From Myxococcales bacterium (GTDB taxonomy: Bacteria; Myxococcota_A; Polyangia; Palsa-1104; JAEUJZ01), in the NCBI GenBank assembly GCA_016794465.1, contig JAEUKA010000074.1, forward strand, positions 1-64,000: 64,000 nucleotides of DNA, written 5' to 3'. The notes under the pieces were generated by a model. It saw nothing but the letters and a program-made list of their open reading frames with translations. It had not been told where the DNA came from and made no database searches. Below, in pieces: positions 1 to 6,563 of the stretch (positions are counted from its first letter, which is position 1; the number at the start of each line of letters is the position of its first letter). Made by a program: the position numbers and the translations under genes.

Positions 1-60
1 CGGGCGCTGGGTTGCCCGCTTGGTCGTCCGGTCGGTTGACGGCGACGCACTGTGCTGGCA

Positions 61-240
61 TTACCTCTCGTCGAGTGCAGCCAGCGGACCGGGACACAGG
101 CGAGTGCCGCCATCGGTAGTCGTCGTGTCGGGAATCTCGCCATCACCGGCACAGCGAGGACAGCCATCGTGCCGACGGTAGTGCGCCTCCAGTTCGTCCT
201 CCTCCGGCTTGCACTCCGCAGGGGCTGAGAGATGAACCGC
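61..240 (-). pseudogene. possible remnant of a small zinc-ribbon protein
   Basis: This minus-strand frame is open for 59 codons and ends in TAA at 61. It contains a protein-like stretch with CPRCAGDGEIPD, a C-x-x-C-x-G-x-G knuckle as in DnaJ-type zinc fingers, followed by a further Cys. The frame is closed upstream by a TGA at 241-243 and has no ATG, GTG or TTG in between, so it cannot be expressed as it stands. It could be the broken 3' end of a small gene or a chance open frame. Low confidence. Confidence 0.25.
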
Positions 241-268
241 TCAACTGATCGTTGGAGAAACGGAGCGC

Positions 269-476
269 TTGCATCACCAACAGGCGATTGGCGAGAGACT
301 CCGAGCGTCGCGGGAGAGCCGGAAACTCTCGCAAGACGATCTGGCCGCGAAGACGGGAATGACCAAAGCGGCGATCTACGAAATTGAAGCAGGCAAGCGC
401 GCCGCTGACGTGGACCATCGCGCTCCTCGCAAGAGCGCTCGGCTGTCCGGCGGGCTGGCTGGCGTTCGGGGGCTAA
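269..476 (+). pseudogene. XRE-family HTH regulator, frameshifted
   Basis: From a TTG at 269 the frame encodes a clear XRE helix-turn-helix (GERLRASRESRKLSQDDLA, then KAAIYEIEAGKRAA). At about 407 the similarity jumps one base forward: the +1 frame reads TWTIALLARALGC and ends with LAFGG and TAA at 474-476, which is the expected end of a 65-70 aa XRE protein. A single extra base near 407 therefore explains both halves. If not a sequencing error, it is a disrupted regulator. The original frame runs on to 709 but gives only low-complexity residues. A stem-loop (CTGGCA/TGCCAG, 485-499) lies just after the restored stop. Confidence 0.6.
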
Positions 477-783
477 AGGAGTGCCTGGCAGAGTGCCAGC
501 GAACGGTCCACCCTGTAGTCTGCGCGGATCGAGCGCGCGACAGTTCCGCCCCCGTCGGCGCTAAGGTCAGCTCGGGGTTGCTGGCTTGCTGTCCAGTCGC
601 CCACGCCCCAGCCAAGCAGCCGACTCCCCCACCGCCCGCCAGGAGCCCGATCGCAAGGGACGCGGCTTCGCCTTCCCTGCCGCGCCAACATCCATCCTGG
701 AGGCGCTAGCTGCGGTCTGCGCGGCCTGGATTACAGGTTGCCGCCAATCCGTCGTACCGCTGCTTCAGGAACGTGACCCGTGC
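477..783. other. intergenic region without a recognisable gene
   Basis: Apart from the short perfect stem CTGGCA-GAG-TGCCAG at 485-499, which may end the upstream XRE transcript although no T-run follows, I see no gene or clear signal here. Open frames in it have low-complexity Pro/Ser/Arg composition typical of non-coding high-GC DNA. Confidence 0.5.
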
Positions 784-2094
784 TCACTCCTTCGCGATCC
801 GTCGCTTGGGGGATCGGACGGCCTTCTCTGCTTCTCGCTTCTCAAACAGACAGACCATGCTGCGCCCTTCGGCGTAAGACCAGTGCTGGACGAGGTGCCA
901 CTGCTCCTTCTTCATACAGGCCGCCAGTCCGTGAATGTCGTAACGCTTCGTGTATCCGATGGAAAACTCTTTGCGCCCACTGGCTGATTCCACCTGGGCG
1001 CGGATATCAATCGCATAGCTGTTAGGGACCGGCGTCGAGTGGATATCGAGCGTTCTCGTGACCGATACGTCTCGGACTCCTGAGCCGTAGCGCCAGATCG
1101 GACCCGTCAGAAACTCCTCAACCTGACCCAGCCAAGCTGGCGCCCCCTCTTTGCTGAGTGCCCGATCTCGCTTCATGATGAGGGCGGAGTCAGCCGCAGG
1201 TGCCACTGCGCAGTCAACGTCAAGGAGGAGCAGATCTCCGCTCGACAGCCACGAAAGACTATTCCGAACGAAGCGGACTTCGTTCTCAAGATTCCCAAAG
1301 GTGTAACCAAACATCGTCACCAAGTGCCTTCGCGGCCCTTGTGATTCCAGAAAGGAGTACGCAGGGAGCTGGTGGAAGTTCCCAAGGATACAGAGCACTG
1401 GAATCTTTCGAGCAGGAGGCAAGCGCTTGATCGCGTTTTGTGCCGCCTCCGCGAGCAGCGGAAGACTGATGTCCAACATCAGCAGGCGCATATCGGGATG
1501 CTTCCCGAGCTTGGTCGCCAGCTTGACTTCGTGATCGCCAGATCCGACTCCCAGACCGAGCAGATCGAGCGGGGTTTCACCCACCAATCGTCCAACTTCG
1601 GCAGCGATGTCTCGAATAGGAATCGTGAACACCTCATCCGCAAAGTCAGCCTGCTGATGAAGTTCCTGAAATTGTGCTGCGCCGATCGGATCGAGATACT
1701 TGTACGTGTCATCGATGTGACCCGAACGACCGCTCAGGAGAGCGCGCAGCTCCGCCACGAGCTGGATCGGGTGGAAGTCCGGCGCGATGAGAGCCTGAAC
1801 CGGATGTTGGGCGGCCTCGGGATGGCCAAACGTAAACCAACACGCGTCTACACCCAGAGCATTCGCAAGCTTTTCCACTGTGTCCACCCCTGGGACGGTG
1901 CGACCAGACTCGATCTGCCGGATGGTCGTGTGCGTAAGACCCGAGAGCTGAGCCAACATGTTGCTGGTGAGGTTTCTACTCAACCGCAGTGCCATCAATC
2001 GGTCGCGTATGCCACGGTGCTTCGGTTGCTTGGTCGCCACCGGCCACCTACTACCACGGCCAGCAACTACCTGTAAATCTGTGGAATCAAACAA
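784..2094 (-). CDS. XRE HTH fused to EgtD-like SAM-dependent methyltransferase
   Basis: Residues about 28-85 form an XRE DNA-binding domain (RDRLMALRLSRNL, HTTIRQIESGRTVPG, ANALGV). Residues about 110-425 resemble the Methyltransf_33/EgtD fold: LLGLGVGSGDHEVKLA as the SAM-binding glycine loop, MLDIS as the acidic strand end, FGYTFGNLENE matching the conserved Gly-Asn-Phe/Leu loop, DLLLLDVD, and a C-terminal beta sheet ending EQWHLVQHW. EgtD trimethylates histidine's alpha-amino group, but the substrate here is unknown and the fused HTH suggests a regulator that senses SAM or a substrate. The longest start is TTG 2094; GTG 2040 (giving MATKQPKHRG) is equally plausible. The gene stands alone, divergent from the small-ORF cluster, with a hairpin and terminator-like structure about 100 nt upstream. 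Confidence 0.8.
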   Translation of the reverse strand: MFDSTDLQVVAGRGSRWPVATKQPKHRGIRDRLMALRLSRNLTSNMLAQLSGLTHTTIRQIESGRTVPGVDTVEKLANALGVDACWFTFGHPEAAQHPVQALIAPDFHPIQLVAELRALLSGRSGHIDDTYKYLDPIGAAQFQELHQQADFADEVFTIPIRDIAAEVGRLVGETPLDLLGLGVGSGDHEVKLATKLGKHPDMRLLMLDISLPLLAEAAQNAIKRLPPARKIPVLCILGNFHQLPAYSFLESQGPRRHLVTMFGYTFGNLENEVRFVRNSLSWLSSGDLLLLDVDCAVAPAADSALIMKRDRALSKEGAPAWLGQVEEFLTGPIWRYGSGVRDVSVTRTLDIHSTPVPNSYAIDIRAQVESASGRKEFSIGYTKRYDIHGLAACMKKEQWHLVQHWSYAEGRSMVCLFEKREAEKAVRSPKRRIAKE

Positions 2095-2185
2095 ACATTT
2101 CCGACGGATGTTGAAACTTTACTTGCCATGAAATCAGGTAAAAGTGTAGAACCACTCCATACAATGCCCGATACATTGCATATAG

Positions 2186-2214
2186 AATAAAAAAGCCGTC
2201 GGAAACCCGACGGC
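2186..2214 (-). terminator. intrinsic terminator read on the minus strand
   Basis: GCCGTCGG-AAAC-CCGACGGC is a perfect 8-bp stem with a 4-nt loop (2195-2214). Its left side is AATAAAAAA, so a minus-strand transcript has the stem followed by a U-tract. No minus-strand gene lies immediately to the right. It therefore ends either a short non-coding RNA or an attenuated leader of the XRE-methyltransferase gene, whose start is about 100 nt further on. Confidence 0.6.
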
Positions 2215-2220
2215 CCCACC

Positions 2221-2258
2221 TGAGACGGGCACGCCCAACCAAAGACAGGCCCGTCTCA
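2221..2258. promoter_or_regulatory. 10-bp inverted repeat forming a long stem-loop
   Basis: TGAGACGGGC (2221-2230) and GCCCGTCTCA (2249-2258) are perfect complements around an 18-nt loop. On the minus strand this stem precedes the terminator at 2186-2214, giving the two-hairpin outline of a small RNA or leader. On the plus strand it lies just before the ribosome-binding site of the small ORF at 2273. Function is not known. Confidence 0.5.
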
Positions 2259-2272
2259 AAGTAAGGAAGAGC

Positions 2273-2383
2273 ATGCCGAAGATTTCTACCTTGGCAACTG
2301 CTGACGGCGGATTGCGTCCGCCTGCCGTCGGAAAACCGTCCACCGATTCAGCCTCGGGAGGTCACCCATGGCCAAGCTGCTAG
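2273..2383 (+). CDS. possible 36-aa small ORF / leader peptide
   Basis: ATG at 2273 follows GTAAGGAAGAGC, an acceptable Shine-Dalgarno, and encodes 36 aa ending HPWPSC. Its last 16 nt overlap the start of the next gene at 2368. The stretch STDSASGGHP is encoded by the first copy of a 27-bp repeat whose second copy encodes STDSASGGRP at the end of the following gene. It could be a leader peptide that couples translation to the genes downstream, or a chance frame over a duplicated ribosome-binding region. Confidence 0.35.
   Translation: MPKISTLATADGGLRPPAVGKPSTDSASGGHPWPSC
2337..2363 (+). repeat. 27-bp direct repeat carrying a ribosome-binding site, copy 1
   Basis: The 27 bases at 2337-2363 recur identically at 2585-2611. 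Both copies end in CTCGGGAGGTC, and GGGAGG lies 5-7 nt before the ATG codons at 2368 and 2618. Two consecutive small genes therefore start from a duplicated translation-initiation module. Confidence 0.75.
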
Positions 2384-2625
2384 ACCTGCCCGAGGTGATG
2401 GAGCTGCTGGAGCGGCAGGTTGCCCTCGACTACCCGGAGCTTGCGCGCGGCAGAACGCACCTGCCCATGTGTCTGGTCGTCACGGAGACACAGGAAGTGG
2501 TGGGGCTGCTCGTCTCAGAGAGCCCGGAGGAAGAAGCGGACTACTGTGCTGCGGCAGCAAACCTGTTGCTGGCAAAACGGCAATCGTCCACCGATTCAGC
2601 CTCGGGAGGTCGCCCTGATGGTTGA
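2368..2625 (+). CDS. small protein of unknown function (85 aa)
   Basis: The start ATG is preceded by GGGAGG. The protein is acidic and probably soluble: a helical start (LPEVMELLERQVALDY), a strand-like centre (MCLVVTETQEVVGLLV) and an Ala/Leu-rich helix, then a short tail encoded by the 27-bp repeat. I do not recognise a family. It overlaps the next small gene by 8 nt, so the two are probably translationally coupled. The neighbours suggest an accessory-element or transporter-associated role, but this is a guess. Confidence 0.5.
   Translation: MAKLLDLPEVMELLERQVALDYPELARGRTHLPMCLVVTETQEVVGLLVSESPEEEADYCAAAANLLLAKRQSSTDSASGGRPDG
2585..2611 (+). repeat. 27-bp direct repeat carrying a ribosome-binding site, copy 2
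   Basis: This is the second copy of the module at 2337-2363. It lies inside the 3' end of the gene at 2368-2625, where it encodes the tail STDSASGGRP, and supplies GGGAGG for the ATG at 2618. Confidence 0.75.
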
Positions 2626-2761
2626 CCTACTCCCGGTGGTGGAGGCGTGTCTGATTGGGGCTGTCTCGGTGCTGAGCAGCATTGTCTGGCATCAGCAACG
2701 GGCAATTGAGGCGTTGCAGGCGGACCGGCTGTCTATCGAGAACCGATTCGTTTTGGTCTGA
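2618..2761 (+). CDS. small single-pass membrane protein (47 aa)
   Basis: ATG 2618 overlaps the previous stop by 8 nt and has GGGAGG in front of it. The 47 residues begin with a hydrophobic segment (LLPVVEACLIGAVSVLSSIV, about residues 4-23) followed by an amphipathic helix rich in Gln, Arg and Glu. This is the layout of phage- and plasmid-borne small membrane proteins, such as holin-like or leader peptides, but no family is recognised. It ends 6 nt before a strong hairpin that precedes the transporter gene. Confidence 0.5.
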   Translation: MVDLLPVVEACLIGAVSVLSSIVWHQQRAIEALQADRLSIENRFVLV

Positions 2762-2766
2762 GTCCC

Positions 2767-2806
2767 GAGGCAGTCCTTGTACTGGCCGACCGGCAAGGTC
2801 TGCCTC
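2767..2806 (+). promoter_or_regulatory. strong stem-loop in front of the POT-type transporter gene
   Basis: GAGGCAGTCCTTG (2767-2779) pairs with CAAGGTCTGCCTC (2794-2806) over 13 positions with one mismatch, around a 14-nt loop. No T-run follows, so it is not an intrinsic terminator. Its place between the 47-aa ORF stop and the transporter start suggests a translational or attenuation control element, possibly sensitive to translation of the small ORF. Confidence 0.45.
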
Positions 2807-2840
2807 GTCGCCTTGCGCGGTCGCCGCCATGGAGCTTCTT

Positions 2841-4148
2841 ATGCCTTCATCCGCTCTAGCCACAGCTCTGTCCGCAGACTCCCAATCGGACTCCCAAACG
2901 GACTCTGTTCCGACTCCTGAAGCAACCGATTCTCGTCGAGCACGAGCACTCCTCATCGCCTGCGTCACCATCGCGCTGGAGCGCTTCGCCTTCTACACCC
3001 TCATCTCTCTGTTCGTCCTCTTCCTGACCGAGCGTCGCGGCCATTCCGAAGCGCAGGCCACCACTTGGTACGGAGTCATGATGGGCGCAACGTACTTCAC
3101 TCCGCTCATCGGTGGTGCCGTCGCTGATCGTTTCGGTCGCTGGCTCTGTATCGCTATCGCCGCATTCCTACTCGCCATCGCGTACGGACTCCTAACGGTA
3201 GGATTCCTACCCCTATCGATCATCCTCCTATCGGTAGGAATGGGACTCTTCAAAGGCAACATTACCGCCGCTGTTGGCTCTCTGTATCAAACAGAGACAG
3301 AGCGGGATCTCGCCCTCACTCGACTCTATTGGGCTGTCAACCTCGGCGCACTTCCTTCCGGTTTCGTTGGTGGATGGCTCGCTAACAACTACGGCTATTC
3401 CGCTGCATTCCTCTCTGCCACAGGAGCTTGTCTGCTCGCGAGTTGTCTATGGATGTTCTCAGGAAGCACTCTGTTCCGCGAGCATTCACACGCTCAAGTG
3501 AACCGATCACAAGCTCCCGAAAAGGACCGTTTGGCGACGATCTATGTACTGCTTCCGGTCGCCGCTCTGTTCTTCCTTTCCTTTCATCAGAGTGGTTCTT
3601 CGCTGACTCTGTTCGCGAAGGATCACACCGTTCTGTTGCTGTTGGGAATGCACATCGAAGCACCGTGGTTTCAGAGTGTCAACGCCGGGCTTATTATCAC
3701 GCTATCGCCGCTGCTCTGGCTGCTCTGGAAGCGCTGGCCGCTCGCGAGCCACCACAAGTTCATGCTCGGAATGTTCCTAGCCGCTGCGTCCAGTCTCATC
3801 ATGTCCGCCGCATCTTTCGTCGGTGGCGATACCGGGCGTGTCACTCCATGGTGGCTCCTGACGAGCTACTTCGTGATCTCTGTTGGTGAGCTATGTGTCG
3901 CGCCGATCGGATTCTCACTCGTCACCAAGCTCGCTCCCAAGCGCCTGTTGGGAGTCCTAATGGGCGCGTGGTTTGCTGCGATTGCTATCGGGAATCTCAG
4001 CGCAGGACTCATCGGAAGGTACTGGTCAGTGTGGCCACATCGCTGGTTCTTCTTCGCGCTTGCGACGACTTCCGGATTCGCTGCGCTCCTCCTGATGTTG
4101 CAACAGAGTCGTCTTCGGAAGGTCTTGGGAGGAACGTGGAATGAGTAA
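2841..4148 (+). CDS. MFS/POT-family proton-coupled transporter
   Basis: This polytopic membrane protein of 435 aa has about twelve hydrophobic segments. Near residue 47 the first helix carries ALERFAFYT, the E-x-x-E-R-F-x-Y type signature of proton-dependent oligopeptide transporters, followed by a loop with GGAVADRFGRW, the MFS motif between helices 2 and 3, and GLFKGNITA in helix 4. POT proteins import di/tripeptides or related compounds; the substrate cannot be told here. ATG 2841 was chosen because GGAG lies 7 nt upstream; ATG 2829 and a longer frame exist. The gene overlaps the next one by 8 nt, joining it to the regulator-integrase operon. Codon choice (GGA, CTC, CTA) is looser than in most of the window. 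Confidence 0.8.
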   Translation: MPSSALATALSADSQSDSQTDSVPTPEATDSRRARALLIACVTIALERFAFYTLISLFVLFLTERRGHSEAQATTWYGVMMGATYFTPLIGGAVADRFGRWLCIAIAAFLLAIAYGLLTVGFLPLSIILLSVGMGLFKGNITAAVGSLYQTETERDLALTRLYWAVNLGALPSGFVGGWLANNYGYSAAFLSATGACLLASCLWMFSGSTLFREHSHAQVNRSQAPEKDRLATIYVLLPVAALFFLSFHQSGSSLTLFAKDHTVLLLLGMHIEAPWFQSVNAGLIITLSPLLWLLWKRWPLASHHKFMLGMFLAAASSLIMSAASFVGGDTGRVTPWWLLTSYFVISVGELCVAPIGFSLVTKLAPKRLLGVLMGAWFAAIAIGNLSAGLIGRYWSVWPHRWFFFALATTSGFAALLLMLQQSRLRKVLGGTWNE

Positions 4149-4539
4149 GTCACCGACGAAAGCGATGCGCAGAAAATCAGTCAAACCGCGCACAGATTCC
4201 CAGCGCACCAAGGAGGCATTCCTAACCGACTTGCGGACTCGCACCCGCGTCGCGATCGACATCCTTTCCCACCACAGCTCTCAACGGAGACTGGAACACT
4301 TGCTTCGGCTTAGCCAAGGCTATCTGTCGCGGCTGCGCGCCCGCGTATCGAATCAGAGTGCGGAGCTGGTCGCGAACCTCGCGATGCTCTGTCAGGACCC
4401 TCCGCAGCGTCTCGCAGAGCTAGAAGATTTCTGGGCTCTGCCTGCGGAGACATGGCCACCACCAGCGAAGCCAGCGACGCGCACAGCACGCTCTCCGCAT
4501 CGCTACTACCCGCGCAAACCGAAAGGAATCACGCCATGA
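4141..4539 (+). CDS. putative HTH DNA-binding protein (132 aa)
   Basis: The middle (about residues 45-95: LEHLLRLSQGYLSRLRARVSN followed by ELVANLAMLCQDP) has the spacing of a Cro/XRE-like helix-turn-helix, flanked by a basic N-terminus and a Pro/Arg-rich tail. It may be an excisionase- or repressor-like component of the integrative element. It overlaps the transporter gene by 8 nt and the following 31-aa ORF by 4 nt (ATGA). Family not identified. Confidence 0.6.
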   Translation: MSKSPTKAMRRKSVKPRTDSQRTKEAFLTDLRTRTRVAIDILSHHSSQRRLEHLLRLSQGYLSRLRARVSNQSAELVANLAMLCQDPPQRLAELEDFWALPAETWPPPAKPATRTARSPHRYYPRKPKGITP

Positions 4540-4631
4540 CAGACACCAAGAACAGCGCCGACCGTGAGTTTATGGACCTCGCAGCGATCGAAGCCCAGTA
4601 CGACATCACGCCTCGCGGAGACGCGCCATGA
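4536..4631 (+). CDS. 31-aa ORF inside the regulator-integrase operon
   Basis: ATG 4536 overlaps the preceding stop (ATGA), and its own TGA at 4629-4631 overlaps the next ATG at 4628 (ATGA). The peptide is acidic (TDTKNSADREFMDL, then QYDITPRGD). The double 4-nt overlap is the main evidence that it is translated; it may act only to pass ribosomes to the XRE gene. No family recognised. Confidence 0.5.
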   Translation: MTDTKNSADREFMDLAAIEAQYDITPRGDAP

Positions 4632-5140
4632 CGGAACCACTTGGCGAGCGACTTCGGGTGAAGCGAGTCATCGCAGGCTTGTCTCGGTCGGGACTGGCCA
4701 AGCACTCCGGACTCTCGGAATGCACGATCAAGCTGATTGAAAAAGGGAAGACACGGCCCACAGAGAGCACTCTGCTTCGACTCCTAACCACCAAGGAACT
4801 GGGACTCCTGTTGACTGACCTTCCGGAGCCCGATTTACGTCGCATGCGGAAGTACTTTCGGAAGAAGGAACGGGACTCTGTAGAGCCCCACTTGCACGCC
4901 TGCGCAGACAGAGAAGAGAGCACCAGCAAGCAGCGCCAGACCGGGCTGCAATCACCGAAGGGAGACAGACATGAACCGAAAGATCGACAGCATTGTGAAG
5001 CAGGCGAAGCGGAGTGGGAAGCGGCGGCGAGTCTTGCCGTGCAAGGTGGCGGTGTGCGACGATACTGCGGTGAAGAAATCCGCGCTGCGCGTGCTCGGTC
5101 CATACAAGGAGAAGGACGGCGTGCGGCTGATCGTTGTTGA
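4628..5140 (+). CDS. XRE-family HTH regulator overlapping the integrase
   Basis: Residues about 5-60 form an XRE HTH (GERLRVKRVIAGLSRSGLA, CTIKLIEKGKTRPTE, LLRLLTTKELG). After about residue 110 the frame overlaps the integrase gene for 170 nt and becomes low-complexity, so either the two genes really overlap or the last third is tolerated as a run-on tail. It is ATGA-coupled to the 31-aa ORF. The likely role is control of integration or excision genes, as with Xis/repressor genes next to tyrosine integrases. Confidence 0.7.
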   Translation: MTEPLGERLRVKRVIAGLSRSGLAKHSGLSECTIKLIEKGKTRPTESTLLRLLTTKELGLLLTDLPEPDLRRMRKYFRKKERDSVEPHLHACADREESTSKQRQTGLQSPKGDRHEPKDRQHCEAGEAEWEAAASLAVQGGGVRRYCGEEIRAARARSIQGEGRRAADRC

Positions 5141-6269
5141 GGGTGAGACGCGCAAGTCGCTCAAGTATCCTACCGTCGAGCAGGCGGAGCAGATCAAGGT
5201 CCAGCTCCTGGGCGAGATTAGCAAACAGCGGGAATACACCGTCGGTGAGCTGCTTGCGGAGTACGAGCAGTCTCTCATCAGTGAACGTGGTCGCGCCGAG
5301 TATGCGGTCCGTGACGAGTGTGCGCGGCTGCGCAGTCTGCTCCGCGTCGAGGAGCCAATTCGCGCGCTGACTTTGGAGCGAGCGACGCAGCTGTATCGCG
5401 CCACCACCGAGCGGCCCAGTCGGACCGGCAAGCCGCTGTCGGCGGACTTCCTCTATTTTGTGCTCAAGGCGGCGCGGCGATTTTGCGTGTACTGCGTCGA
5501 GCGCGGGCTCCTGCCGACCAATCCCTTCGCGAAGATTCGGCGCTCCGGTCGGCTGACGGCGGGCAAGCCACAGCTGACGGCGGACGAGGCGCGGCGGTTT
5601 CTGACGACGGCGCTCGACATGGCGCGCGACAAGCACGTCGGGGCGATCGCGGTCGCACTACAGCTTGCCCTCGGGCTGCGGTCGAGTGAGCTGCTGGCCC
5701 GCCGCGTCCGCGATCTCGACGAGGGGGGCTCGGTGCTGCTGATTCCGAGCGGCAAGACCCACAACGCCCGTCGCCGCCCCGAGGTGCCCGAGTTTCTGCG
5801 TCCTCACCTGCGCGAGCTTGTCCGCGACAAGGCCCCCGATGCGTATCTTTTCGGCACGCGCCCGACGGGCCAGCCGCTGCTGACCAACTGGCTGATCCGC
5901 GCCGTCCACCGCGTCTGCGAGCGCGCCGGCGTCCCCAAAGTCTGCGCCCACAGCCTGCGCGGCCTGCACGCCACCCTCGCGCTCCGTCAGGGAGTCAGCA
6001 GCCAAGCCGTCGCCACCGCCCTCGGCCACGGCAGCTTCACCGTCACCGCCCGCCACTACGCCGACCCGACGCAGCTGCTCAACACCCGAGTCCGCACCGT
6101 CCTCAGCGCCCTCCACAGCGACGCAACGGAGGCCAGTGAAGCCGATCCCGTGCCCGAACTAGCCAAGACCCTACAAGGTGCGCTCAGCGATCGCCAAGTC
6201 GAGCACCTAATCCACCTCCTCACCGTCGCTCAGCTGATCAAGCCGCAGCCCGATCGCGATCCCAATTAG
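4971..6269 (+). CDS. int: tyrosine recombinase / integrase
   Basis: This 432-aa phage-integrase-type enzyme has an N-terminal arm/core-binding part (about 90-195) and a C-terminal catalytic domain. The expected catalytic set is visible: Arg237 in LALGLRSSELL, a Lys near 262, His327 and Arg330 in AHSLRGLHATLA, His353 in LGHGSF and the nucleophile Tyr363 in RHYADP. ATG 4971 follows GGGAG. The first 57 codons lie within the end of the XRE gene. The enzyme should integrate and excise an element; I could not identify att sites or a tRNA target. It marks the 2.3-6.3 kb block as mobile or formerly mobile. Confidence 0.92.
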   Translation: MNRKIDSIVKQAKRSGKRRRVLPCKVAVCDDTAVKKSALRVLGPYKEKDGVRLIVVEGETRKSLKYPTVEQAEQIKVQLLGEISKQREYTVGELLAEYEQSLISERGRAEYAVRDECARLRSLLRVEEPIRALTLERATQLYRATTERPSRTGKPLSADFLYFVLKAARRFCVYCVERGLLPTNPFAKIRRSGRLTAGKPQLTADEARRFLTTALDMARDKHVGAIAVALQLALGLRSSELLARRVRDLDEGGSVLLIPSGKTHNARRRPEVPEFLRPHLRELVRDKAPDAYLFGTRPTGQPLLTNWLIRAVHRVCERAGVPKVCAHSLRGLHATLALRQGVSSQAVATALGHGSFTVTARHYADPTQLLNTRVRTVLSALHSDATEASEADPVPELAKTLQGALSDRQVEHLIHLLTVAQLIKPQPDRDPN

Positions 6270-6563
6270 ACCCTTCCCGAATCATTCCCGACCCATCACA
6301 ACCCACTGATTTCTCGACGGTTTTCACTCATGGGAAAGTCCTGACGTACGTTCTCCCCCACACTCCGTGTCGGGGACTGGCGCGGTCCTCCTCTTTGCAT
6401 CCGGGGTTCCTCGCTACGTTCTGCTAGGCGTTGTCAGGATTCTCTGAACGGTTCTGCGAACTCCCAGACTTGCGAAGAGGGAGTGATTGTCTCGCGGCCA
6501 TCGTACGCTACGATGGACAGGATGCCCGGCGGTGGGCAGCCACGTCCTTTTGCGGAGTCCGAG

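Noticed and set aside
2134..2343. 69-aa minus-strand open frame over the two hairpins
   Set aside because: Its sequence is just the translation of the inverted repeats and terminator; no ribosome-binding site.
4971..6563. tRNA gene or att core next to the integrase
   Set aside because: No cloverleaf or CCA-ended acceptor stem and no repeat of the integrase 3' flank were found by eye in the window.
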